Below, one piece after another: positions 1-5,763 of a DNA stretch of 7,554 nucleotides. A model generated the notes under the pieces. The model was not told the origin of the DNA. It made no database searches and saw only the letters and a list, made by a program, of their open reading frames with translations. The stretch comes from Elusimicrobiota bacterium (lineage in GTDB: Bacteria; Elusimicrobiota; Elusimicrobia; Elusimicrobiales; UBA9959), in assembly GCA_030639665.1 (NCBI GenBank), contig DAOWCC010000120.1:1-7554 (forward strand). Direction: 5' to 3'. Made by a program: the position numbers and the translations under genes. Numbering within the stretch: the stretch's first letter is position 1; every line of letters begins with the position of its first letter.

Positions 1-1
1 C

Positions 2-427
2 GTTAAAGAAACCATAATCCAATCCAAGACAAGGACATCGGCATATTTTTCGGAGTATTATAAGGGAATGACATTGGTTATAAACGACAAAAAGCTTAGG
101 GTGGAAGATAAGCTGCCAAAAGGATTTGAATGTGGCGATAAAAAAGGAATCAATATCATTTGTGAGAAAGGGATAATTCAAAAAATTATCGTAAAATCCA
201 GGGACGCGTATCTTAGCCGCACAGATGTCGCTGTTGGATACAATTTGGAAGATATAATTCGTTATTATGGCAAATCGGAAGAAGTGATAGTCAAAGGAAA
301 TAATATTGTGGCAAGATACCGGAGTATGGGACTTGATTTTGATATAAACAGAGACACGGAAAAAATAACTAAGATTACGATTTATATTCCGGAAGAAATA
401 ACACTGCCGTCCATAAGCATAAAATAA
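2..427 (+). CDS. Hypothetical protein, 5' end outside the window
   Basis: The frame is open from base 2 with no stop before 427. The first ATG (68) has no properly spaced Shine-Dalgarno, and the codons before it look coding (they end ...AYFSEYYKG), so the gene most likely starts upstream of the window. The visible 142 residues are hydrophilic, with no membrane segment. The C-terminal half reads as alternating strands: a SRTDVAVGYNLEDIIRYYGK stretch, then ARYRSMGLDFDI and KITKITIYIP. This 'G-x-x-x-x-D-I-I-x-x-Y-G-K' then 'Y..GL.F.I...I..I.I' layout resembles the small beta-rich repeats of some envelope or lipoprotein families. That likeness is from memory and is not a family assignment; function unknown. 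No terminator follows the stop. If ATG 68 were the true start, the protein would be 119 residues. Confidence 0.7.
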   Translation, partial: VKETIIQSKTRTSAYFSEYYKGMTLVINDKKLRVEDKLPKGFECGDKKGINIICEKGIIQKIIVKSRDAYLSRTDVAVGYNLEDIIRYYGKSEEVIVKGNNIVARYRSMGLDFDINRDTEKITKITIYIPEEITLPSISIK

Positions 428-583
428 AACTGTTTTTATAGGACTTTCCTTACGATAGGGTAATTCCGCTGTACCTTAATTAGGGTTGGAGTGAGTGGAC
501 TACGCTATCGTGTCGTGTGTTGGTAGGACACAAGTTCTCGAGTTGCTATCTTGCAGAGATTTTTTATTTTAAAAGAAGCAAAG
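428..583. other. Intergenic stretch without a recognised gene; short inverted repeats
   Basis: No convincing ORF or tRNA is seen here. It contains several short inverted repeats that could fold in RNA or as cruciforms: ACGATAG (452-458) with CTATCGT (505-511), TAATT (461-465) with AATTA (478-482) inside it, and GTGTC (510-514) with GACAC (527-531). A T-rich then A-rich tract (about 560-583) leads into the palindromic element at 584. It may belong to one larger inserted or transcribed unit with that element. No family is recognised. Confidence 0.4.
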
Positions 584-808
584 AGAATGCTGTAAGTCCG
601 TAAGGGAGCGATTTCTGAGGTTTAGCCTTGAGAATAAGGTTTATGAGGGGATTTCACCGAAACGACGAGGATGTTTGAGTTAAAAAACATTGTTTTTTTC
701 ACGAGTTCCGCAGTCGCCGAATAAACCGAAATGAACAACGGCGTTAAAAACCTCTGCATGAGCGAGTCTGCGGACTTATAGGATTCTATCTATAATAAAT
801 ATAGGACT
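437..808. repeat. 9-bp direct repeat TATAGGACT at 437-445 and 800-808
   Basis: TATAGGACT occurs just after the stop of the left-edge gene (437-445) and again at 800-808, enclosing 354 bases that hold all the palindromic material of this intergenic region. A near copy, TATAGGATT, lies at 777-785 at the end of the inner palindrome. The placement would fit a target-site duplication or unit-boundary repeats. The AT-rich nonamer could also recur by chance, so this is weak evidence of an insertion. Confidence 0.3.
584..787. repeat. Nested palindromic element of about 204 bp (MITE-like or structured RNA)
   Basis: The ends form an imperfect inverted repeat, AGAATGCTGTAAGTCCG (584-600) against the complement of 771-787 (15 of 17 paired). 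Inside, further pairs nest in order: GAGGTTT (617-623) with AAACCTC (748-754), GGTTTAT (638-644) with ATAAACC (721-727), CGAC (663-666) with GTCG (713-716), and at the centre ATGTTT (671-676) with AAACAT (685-690), or alternatively AAAAAAC (682-688) with GTTTTTT (692-698). The loops between the first two stems are both exactly 16 nt. Such a ladder is typical of a non-autonomous mobile palindrome or a structured RNA. The strand is undetermined. A 45-codon minus-strand ORF (759-622) crosses it but is probably incidental. I believe similar elements recur in uncultured bacterial genomes, but that is memory, not a search result. Confidence 0.6.
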
Positions 809-853
809 GTGAAACTTTGCCAGTCATTTAAAAGTTTAATTTATACTTCCGAT

Positions 854-1393
854 TTATTCTAAAATTTCAATTTGGCCGATAGAGGGTTGAGGCACTAAAG
901 CTTTGCTGATGGAGCTTACTCCCTCGCCCACATAAAGAGCGGCAATCAAGACTACGCCGGCAAGCAGAACGCCTACAGCCACATTTCCTTTTTGCAATTC
1001 TTTTCCCGCTTGTAAGTTTCTATCCAATCGTCCGAATAGACGAAGCGTAATTTTTATTGTAATAAATGCCAATAACATTGACATGCTCAAATGTCCAAAT
1101 GATATAAGAGTTATTTTCCATAAGTTTAATACGCTTTCACTTGGCGCCGACATATATAATCTGAACATATTAACAACAGATTCCATGCCTTTGTGAATTA
1201 TCATGGAAGCGGAGAAAAGTATGGCCGCCATTAATATTCCCACCGCCACATTTCCTTTTTTAATTTCTTCTTCCATATTAAAATCGGGATTGGCTTTAAT
1301 AAAAATCTTATAGGTAATAACTATTACCAATCCCGTCATTATTACCGCAAGTGAAAATTCAAACAAACTTACCATTAATCTTGTATTAAACAT
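854..1393 (-). CDS. DUF350 family membrane protein with two tandem DUF350 units
   Basis: The protein has 179 residues with four likely membrane helices (about 8-31, 48-66, 92-119 and 136-156). It is an internal duplication: each half has two helices, and the second helix of each begins at the same motif, KGNVAVG, at residues 46-52 and 135-141. An acidic or basic amphipathic stretch (EEEIKKGN, AGKELQKGN) precedes each copy. This is the hallmark of DUF350 (YjfL-like) proteins, which sit in the cytoplasmic membrane and have no established biochemical function. The ATG at 1393 is preferred because AGGAGG lies four bases upstream; the GTG at 1408 would place that ribosome site inside the gene. It is the second gene of a minus-strand pair after the transglutaminase-like gene, 98 bp apart, so cotranscription is likely. 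In other bacteria DUF350 genes are found near peptide- or polyamine-amide ligase genes; no such ligase is visible here. Confidence 0.85.
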   Translation of the reverse strand: MFNTRLMVSLFEFSLAVIMTGLVIVITYKIFIKANPDFNMEEEIKKGNVAVGILMAAILFSASMIIHKGMESVVNMFRLYMSAPSESVLNLWKITLISFGHLSMSMLLAFITIKITLRLFGRLDRNLQAGKELQKGNVAVGVLLAGVVLIAALYVGEGVSSISKALVPQPSIGQIEILE

Positions 1394-1397
1394 ACTG

Positions 1398-1403
1398 CCT
1401 CCT
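1398..1403 (-). promoter_or_regulatory. Shine-Dalgarno site AGGAGG of the DUF350 gene
   Basis: The minus strand reads AGGAGG-CAGT-ATG, a full consensus ribosome binding site four bases before the ATG at 1393. It decides the start against the in-frame GTG at 1408. A strong site on the second gene contrasts with the absence of any on the upstream transglutaminase-like gene. Confidence 0.75.
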
Positions 1404-1442
1404 GTCACATGGCGCCTATGGCGTTACGATTAGAGTTTCGCT

Positions 1443-1490
1443 TCTTGTCTCCTAATTACCTAATTGCCTAATTTCCTTGTCACCTAATTA
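1443..1490. repeat. Degenerate 8-bp tandem repeat, consensus CCTAATTN
   Basis: Six octamers follow one another without a gap: TCTTGTCT, CCTAATTA, CCTAATTG, CCTAATTT, CCTTGTCA, CCTAATTA. Four share CCTAATT with a free eighth base; the other two share CTTGTC, so two unit types alternate in one array. On the coding strand of the flanking operon they read NAATTAGG and TGACAAGG. The array starts one base after the transglutaminase-like stop and fills half of the gap before the DUF350 gene, so it would be transcribed within their mRNA. The role is unknown. Confidence 0.7.
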
Positions 1491-1491
1491 T

Positions 1492-2484
1492 CTACTTAAA
1501 CGGCTCTATTCTATATCCATTTGAATTTTCCAAAAGAACGGATGTGTTATAGCCCACTCTGCCCGGTTCAAGCCATGCGGGCCCGGCCGGTTCAATCAGC
1601 ACATATTCCAAACCATTATATCTGACAAACATATCCCCTTTACCGGGGATTCTTCTTATAGCCATTAAATAATGTCCCGGCACGGAAATGCCGACTAATT
1701 TTATACGATTCCAATTTCCCAATATAGAAGCCGCTATTCCTGTTTTTGTATCGCAGTCGCCCCAGCCGCTTAAAATAGCTTTTGCCGGCGGCAATAAACC
1801 GCCGGTGTGAACTTCTCCTTTCATCATGGGCGGAATTTTATAGCGGATAGCTGTTTGCACCATGGATAAAATGGAGCCCACCGTTTCTTCCGAACTATAG
1901 CCATTTTTTGTGGCGATTTTTTGAAAAGATAAAGCCAGCGGTTTCATCAGTTTTACATTTCTTTTTATTATCAATGGCATATCGCATTCAACCACATTGC
2001 CTATTCTCAAAGCGAAACCTCGCGAACGCAGAAGTTTGCGCAATTCATCTTCATAAGCCAGTTTAACAATATCCATAGCTTTATTTCCCGCTATCCGGTC
2101 TCCGTTTACTGTGGCTTTTGCCCAAGCTTCTTTCCGTTTTTTATCCCGCCGGCTTCTGAGATTGGCTATTTCGATATCGGTATAATTGTAATTTTTCAGA
2201 TATTTCCGGTAATGAGGCTTATTCATTCCAAAATAAATGGAAAGATTATCGGAATTGAAATTACGAAATTTATACCGAGCGTGATAAACGCCGTCTTTAA
2301 GCCATAATCTTTGGGACGCGCCTTTCCTTGTTTCATTTTGTCCCGTGTCTTGAGACCTGGAGATATCCATGCCAACAGGTTTAATAATCAGTTTTTGCTC
2401 CCACTCATAAGAAAACTGAACGGATAAAACAAAGAGCAGGACAGTTAAAATAGAGGAGTAAATATAAATTTTTCGGCGAGTCAT
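1492..2484 (-). CDS. Membrane-anchored transglutaminase-like cysteine protease-fold protein
   Basis: The protein has 330 residues. Residues 8-25 form one hydrophobic segment after a basic MTRRK start, best read as an uncleaved anchor or signal peptide, placing the rest outside the cytoplasmic membrane. The C-terminal third matches the transglutaminase-like fold: SGWGDCDTKTGIAAS (239-253) carries the nucleophile Cys244, VPGHYLMAI (268-276) carries His271, and YVLIEPAG (294-301) carries an acidic residue, Glu298, where the family has the third catalytic residue. These domains act as peptidases, amidases or acyl transferases; the substrate cannot be read from the sequence. The region from 60 to 180 is unassigned, basic and mostly helical. 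The gene diverges from the U32 gene and leads the pair with DUF350. The ATG has no Shine-Dalgarno, but an extended -10 box ends nine bases before it, suggesting a leaderless message. Confidence 0.8.
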   Translation of the reverse strand: MTRRKIYIYSSILTVLLFVLSVQFSYEWEQKLIIKPVGMDISRSQDTGQNETRKGASQRLWLKDGVYHARYKFRNFNSDNLSIYFGMNKPHYRKYLKNYNYTDIEIANLRSRRDKKRKEAWAKATVNGDRIAGNKAMDIVKLAYEDELRKLLRSRGFALRIGNVVECDMPLIIKRNVKLMKPLALSFQKIATKNGYSSEETVGSILSMVQTAIRYKIPPMMKGEVHTGGLLPPAKAILSGWGDCDTKTGIAASILGNWNRIKLVGISVPGHYLMAIRRIPGKGDMFVRYNGLEYVLIEPAGPAWLEPGRVGYNTSVLLENSNGYRIEPFK

Positions 2485-2493
2485 GGAATTTTA

Positions 2494-2502
2494 ATTATAG
2501 CA
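2494..2502 (-). promoter_or_regulatory. Extended -10 promoter TGCTATAAT of the transglutaminase-like gene
   Basis: The minus strand reads TGCTATAAT followed by nine bases and the ATG at 2484. This is a perfect TGnTATAAT extended -10; no good -35 is visible, as is usual for this class. A start 6-7 bases after the box would leave only a few bases before the ATG, so the transcript would be leaderless. Confidence 0.55.
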
Positions 2503-2541
2503 ATTGATTGCGATAATGCTTTAGTGAAAGGGGAAATTAGC

Positions 2542-2547
2542 TATAAT
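2542..2547 (+). promoter_or_regulatory. -10 box TATAAT of the U32 gene
   Basis: A perfect TATAAT lies 11 bases before the ATG at 2559. The best -35 candidate is weak (TTTAGT, 2520-2525, 16-bp spacer). Initiation about seven bases downstream would leave a leader of roughly five bases, and no Shine-Dalgarno is seen. It mirrors the divergent box at 2494-2502: both read GCTATAATTAA. Confidence 0.5.
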
Positions 2548-2558
2548 TAATTCCAATT

Positions 2559-4403
2559 ATGGAAATCTTGGCTCCGGCAGGCACAAAAGAATCTTTTATC
2601 GCCGCGATTAAAGCGGGCGCGAATTCCATTTATGTCGGTCTTAAAGATTTTAACGCGCGTAAGAACGCGAATAACTTAAATCTTTATGACCTGCAGGTTT
2701 TAACGGATTATGCCCACTCCCAAAAAGTTAAAGTATATCTTACATTGAATATTCTGATTAAGCATGAAGAAATAAACGGTGCCGTTCAAATAATCGCTCA
2801 AATTTCTCAAGTAGGTGTGGATGCCGTAATTGTGCAGGACTTAGGCTTGGCGCGTATAATACGCGATTGTTTTCCCGGTTTACGGCTTCACGCGAGCACG
2901 CAGATGGCATGCCATAATTCTTCAGGAGCAAAAGTATTGGCGGCTCTCGGCTTTAAACGCGTTGTTCTGGCCAGGGAGCTTACCCTATCGGAAATCAAAA
3001 CAATTACAAAATCAAATAAGAATATTGAATATGAAATTTTCGCGCATGGAGCGCTTTGTTTTTCCATTTCCGGCATGTGTTTGTTTTCTTCGTTTATCGG
3101 TGGGCTTAGCGGCAATCGCGGCCGGTGCACACAACCCTGTCGCAGGATTTGGCATAGCAAAAAAGCTTCGGGATACTTATTTTCACCCAAAGATCTGGAG
3201 TTATTTGATTATCTGGATAAAATTCAAAAGACGGGCGTTTGTTCACTGAAAATAGAGGGAAGAATGCGGAGTAGTGAATATGTCTATAGGGCTGTGTCTC
3301 AGTATAAAACGGGCAAAAGAACCGCCGATTACGCGCGCCAGAAATCAAGCTGTCTTTTTTCAGGCCGTGATGATAAATTGTTTGAGCCGGATAAAGCGCA
3401 ATGTCTTGGCATTAAGATTGGAGAATTCCCTGATTTTAAAGCCGAGATTGGCGACAGATTGCGTATTGTAAATCCAAAAACAGATAGTAATACCGTTTTT
3501 AAATACGGCGGTGAAACGCCTGATTTTGAGGGTTTTGAAAAAGGAAATCCGGTGTATCTGACGGGTTCGGGAGATTTTGACGAAATCGCTTTAAGCAAGA
3601 AGCTGAATGCCATTTATGCCGCTCATATCCGCAGAGATATTTCTCTTAAAGCTTCTTCTAATCAATATACCAATCTTATTGCCAGAGTCTGGCCTTCGCC
3701 GGAAAAGAAAGCGGAAAAACTATGGTTTAAGATTGATGATGTCGAATGGCTGAAATTTCTGGATTCCAAAAATATTATCTTTGCCGTTAATCAAAACAAT
3801 CTTCGGCAGATTCCTCAAAATGTTATGGTTGAATTGCCTCCCTTTATCGCGGAGAGAGATATAAACGATTATAAGCGTATCGACGCCAAAGGCTATGTTC
3901 TCAATAATATCGCTCATATCGATATTGCCGGAGAACATGCCGAGAAAATAGCGGGTCCTTATTTATATGTCTGGAATGCCTATGCGGCCAGAGCTTTAAC
4001 TGATTTGGGTGTAAGCAAGTTTTTCACGGCATGGGAAGACGACACTTTAAATATCAGGCGCTTAAAATTTCCTTTAATAGTCAATTTGTTCGGCAAACCG
4101 GTAATTACGCGTTCAAGAATGTTAACGAAAGAACATGATTACGGCGCGGTTGTTTCCGATAAGAAAGATATTGAACTGGATCAGTTTATGGAAGGAAATC
4201 TCAGTCTCTTGGTCACTAAAATACCTGTCATGCTTTTTAACGCGAAAGAAAAGCTGAAGAGTATAGGTATAAATGAATTTTGTCTGGACCTAAGCTATAT
4301 TAAGCCCGATGAAAAGTTCTTAAAAGAGCTAATGCGCGCTTACGCGGCCAACACAAATTTTGAAATCTCATCAAAGTTTAATTTTAAGAGGGGAGTGAAA
4401 TAA
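2559..4403 (+). CDS. Peptidase U32 family protein, probable Fe-S RNA-modifying enzyme
   Basis: The protein has 614 residues and no signal peptide, so it is cytoplasmic. The N-terminal MEILAPAGTKESFIAAIKAG and the following 220 residues are the U32 barrel. The family signature is at 161-177 (FAHGALC....G.C.FS), and four cysteines, Cys167, Cys174, Cys190 and Cys194 (RGRCTQPCR), are placed as the [4Fe-4S] ligands of this family. LKIEGRMRSSEYVYRAVSQY (230-249) is the second conserved block. Characterised relatives are not proteases: RlhA and TrhP hydroxylate 23S rRNA and tRNA bases, and UbiU/UbiV act in oxygen-independent ubiquinone synthesis. The length, with about 350 residues after the barrel, is nearer the long RlhA/YdcP-type members than the short UbiU/V type. 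The exact RNA target is inference. It is probably monocistronic, with a terminator 22 bases after the stop. Confidence 0.85.
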   Translation: MEILAPAGTKESFIAAIKAGANSIYVGLKDFNARKNANNLNLYDLQVLTDYAHSQKVKVYLTLNILIKHEEINGAVQIIAQISQVGVDAVIVQDLGLARIIRDCFPGLRLHASTQMACHNSSGAKVLAALGFKRVVLARELTLSEIKTITKSNKNIEYEIFAHGALCFSISGMCLFSSFIGGLSGNRGRCTQPCRRIWHSKKASGYLFSPKDLELFDYLDKIQKTGVCSLKIEGRMRSSEYVYRAVSQYKTGKRTADYARQKSSCLFSGRDDKLFEPDKAQCLGIKIGEFPDFKAEIGDRLRIVNPKTDSNTVFKYGGETPDFEGFEKGNPVYLTGSGDFDEIALSKKLNAIYAAHIRRDISLKASSNQYTNLIARVWPSPEKKAEKLWFKIDDVEWLKFLDSKNIIFAVNQNNLRQIPQNVMVELPPFIAERDINDYKRIDAKGYVLNNIAHIDIAGEHAEKIAGPYLYVWNAYAARALTDLGVSKFFTAWEDDTLNIRRLKFPLIVNLFGKPVITRSRMLTKEHDYGAVVSDKKDIELDQFMEGNLSLLVTKIPVMLFNAKEKLKSIGINEFCLDLSYIKPDEKFLKELMRAYAANTNFEISSKFNFKRGVK

Positions 4404-4424
4404 GTCGGTTCAATTTAAGGCAAT

Positions 4425-4462
4425 AAAAAACGGCGCGTCATAATGACGCGCCGTTTTTTTTT
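4425..4462. terminator. Bidirectional Rho-independent terminator between convergent genes
   Basis: CGGCGCGTCAT (4431-4441) pairs perfectly with ATGACGCGCCG (4443-4453) around a minimal loop. Six A precede the stem and nine T follow it, so each strand shows a GC-rich hairpin plus a U tract. It lies 22 bases after the U32 stop and 20 bases after the protease stop on the opposite strand, and serves both. Confidence 0.95.
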
Positions 4463-4482
4463 ATTATTAAATTCTATAAATA

Positions 4483-5523
4483 TTACCAATCAAGCAAGGG
4501 CTTGAACATCGGCATTGTTCTTATCCATGTTTCTTCAGTGTTAATGGATTTATTTTCTTTATTGTTTTTGTTGGGAGTCGGAATAACGCCTTCACCGTCT
4601 TTGTCGGTATAAGCTATTGTGCTCATGCCAAAGTAAATAGGGTATTTTATTTCGGAATAAGCTATTTTAAAGTAACCTTCGTCTCCCCATTTTTCGCTCC
4701 AACTGTTTTTCACTATAAAATATTTTTCAGCGTCATTATATCCTATGACCACCACGGCATGTCCGCCCAGTTTATTACCGGTTACATGGCTGTAAATTCC
4801 TGATTTATAATGCATGAAATCTTCATAAACCATTAAGGCTGTGGGCATAGGTCCGTATTCAACTAAAGCTTTTTTAAGGGAAATTTCACTGCGATAAATG
4901 GTTTTCCAATTACTTATTTTATAGGCCTTGCTTTGCCATCCTTCCTCTGCGCTTGAGCAGTTTCCATCGGTAGCTGTGTAAGGATAAAATTCTTCCGGCG
5001 GTAGGCCTGTGTTTTCCAAATAACTCGCGTTTAATCTTCCGCCATTGCATGAGCCCGTTCCACTGCATGAAAGCATTACCTGTTCGGATAAATCAAGGTC
5101 TATTCCCGGAGTGTTTTGACTCAAAAGAACATAAGATTCCAAACCTCCGGTCATCGCGAAAGCCCAGCAACTGCCGCATTTACCTTGATTTCGGATATTC
5201 GTAACATAATTGCCGCCCGCTTTTCTCCAATCTAAAGAGGGAGGCGGTTCGACGGAAAATTCTTCATCCCCAAGCGGAGGAGCAGTTATAGGCTCAAACG
5301 ATAAGCCCACATAATTTTGCCATTCGGCCCATGATTTATCTGAAAGAATTGTTTTTCCCGCTGTCCATTTCGCACCACTGGCGTCAATTAAAGCTTGTAT
5401 TTGAACAACTGTTTCTTTAACATCTCCGGCATATTCTTTTTGGCTGAATCCATTTGTATTAAAAAATATCACCGTTGCCATAATGGCCGCGGTAAAAATA
5501 AAACCTCTTTTCATTTTTTTCAT
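4483..5523 (-). CDS. Secreted papain-family (C1A) cysteine protease precursor
   Basis: The 346-residue precursor starts with a basic MKKMKR, a hydrophobic core (7-22) and a probable signal-peptidase site near FNTNGFS (21-27). A short propeptide (about 28-93) contains the QALIDASGAKWTAGKT pattern seen in bacterial papain-like zymogens. The mature enzyme begins near PPSLDWR (94-100). All catalytic residues are present: Gln113 of the oxyanion hole and nucleophile Cys119 in RNQGKCGSCWAF, His255 in GGHAVVVIGY, and Asn273 in VKNSWSEKWGDEGYFKI. Cys116, Cys153 and Cys159 (GSCNGG) fit the conserved papain disulfides. A polar Asn/Lys-rich tail (about 306-346) ending in LLDW follows the domain; its role is unknown. 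The role is hydrolysis of peptide bonds outside the cytoplasmic membrane. The start is supported by GGAGG seven to eight bases upstream. It appears monocistronic and converges on the U32 gene. Confidence 0.93.
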   Translation of the reverse strand: MKKMKRGFIFTAAIMATVIFFNTNGFSQKEYAGDVKETVVQIQALIDASGAKWTAGKTILSDKSWAEWQNYVGLSFEPITAPPLGDEEFSVEPPPSLDWRKAGGNYVTNIRNQGKCGSCWAFAMTGGLESYVLLSQNTPGIDLDLSEQVMLSCSGTGSCNGGRLNASYLENTGLPPEEFYPYTATDGNCSSAEEGWQSKAYKISNWKTIYRSEISLKKALVEYGPMPTALMVYEDFMHYKSGIYSHVTGNKLGGHAVVVIGYNDAEKYFIVKNSWSEKWGDEGYFKIAYSEIKYPIYFGMSTIAYTDKDGEGVIPTPNKNNKENKSINTEETWIRTMPMFKPLLDW

Positions 5524-5530
5524 TGAAGAA

Positions 5531-5574
5531 CCTCCATAAATTGACTTATACTTGCCCCGTTAGAGATAAGTCAC
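5531..5574 (-). promoter_or_regulatory. Promoter and Shine-Dalgarno of the papain-like protease
   Basis: On the minus strand GTGACT (5574-5569) is a -35-like box, followed after 18 bases by TATAAG (5550-5545) as the -10, and then by GGAGG (5535-5531) before the ATG at 5523. The -35 lies within a perfect odd palindrome, TAAGTCACTTA (5567-5577), which could be an operator or simply part of the larger palindrome there. Confidence 0.45.
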
Positions 5575-5624
5575 TTAACGAAAAAGTAACAAGTTGGTTT
5601 TTTACTTACATAGCTCTAATGGGG
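5555..5624. repeat. Palindromic element with CCCCGTTAGAG ends
   Basis: CCCCGTTAGAG (5555-5565) pairs with CTCTAATGGGG (5614-5624), 10 of 11 positions, and the pairing continues inward imperfectly (ATAAGT against ACTTACAT). An inner hairpin AAGTAA (5584-5589) with TTACTT (5602-5607) closes the centre. The 70-bp element resembles the small palindromes scattered between genes in RAYT-bearing genomes. It overlaps the protease promoter, so it may be inserted there or have been recruited as regulatory DNA. Confidence 0.55.
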
Positions 5625-5630
5625 TCTTTT

Positions 5631-5683
5631 TCACATTATATACAATTATTTTTTGCGCAAGGAAATAGAAAAGTAAAATGTGA
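5631..5683. repeat. Inverted repeat TCACATT / AATGTGA
   Basis: TCACATT (5631-5637) is the exact complement of AATGTGA (5677-5683). The 8-bp palindrome TTGCGCAA (5653-5660) sits between the arms. It lies between the CCCCGTTAGAG palindrome and the left end of the RAYT unit and may be part of a composite repeat cluster. Confidence 0.4.
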
Positions 5684-5748
5684 CAGCCTCTTAGGTCGAT
5701 GTTTGTTTTTTAGCAGAAAAGGGGACGGTTCTAATTAATTAAAGAATT

Positions 5749-5757
5749 TGTTAAAAT
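5749..5757 (+). promoter_or_regulatory. Extended -10 TGTTAAAAT before the RAYT gene
   Basis: TGTTAAAAT ends six bases before the ATG at 5764, so initiation would fall at or next to the start codon. No Shine-Dalgarno is present. This is the third leaderless arrangement in the window. In such an AT-rich stretch a chance match is possible. Confidence 0.4.
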
Positions 5758-5763
5758 AAAATT

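Noticed and set aside
622..759. 45-codon minus-strand ORF across the nested palindrome (MQRFLTPLFISVYSATAELV...)
   Set aside because: It lies wholly inside the palindromic element and has no ribosome site; the base-paired layout explains the sequence better than coding.
791..796. TATAAT on the plus strand as a promoter
   Set aside because: There is no good -35 and no plus-strand gene downstream; it would run antisense into the DUF350 gene, and the stretch is very AT-rich.
805..825. GACTG...CAGTC hairpin as a terminator for the DUF350 gene
   Set aside because: The stem is only five base pairs with an 11-base loop and no following U tract on the minus strand.
1443..1490. CRISPR-like array
   Set aside because: Units are 8 bp and contiguous, with no spacers and no cas genes nearby.
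2888..3613. Several ORFs of 65-100 codons on both strands within the U32 gene
   Set aside because: They are frame shadows of the U32 coding sequence, whose cysteine motif and family blocks are read in the long frame.
5523..5738. 71-codon plus-strand ORF between the protease and the RAYT gene
   Set aside because: It reads through the protease promoter, two palindromes and the left RAYT repeat, has no ribosome site of its own, and its protein lacks any fold-like pattern.
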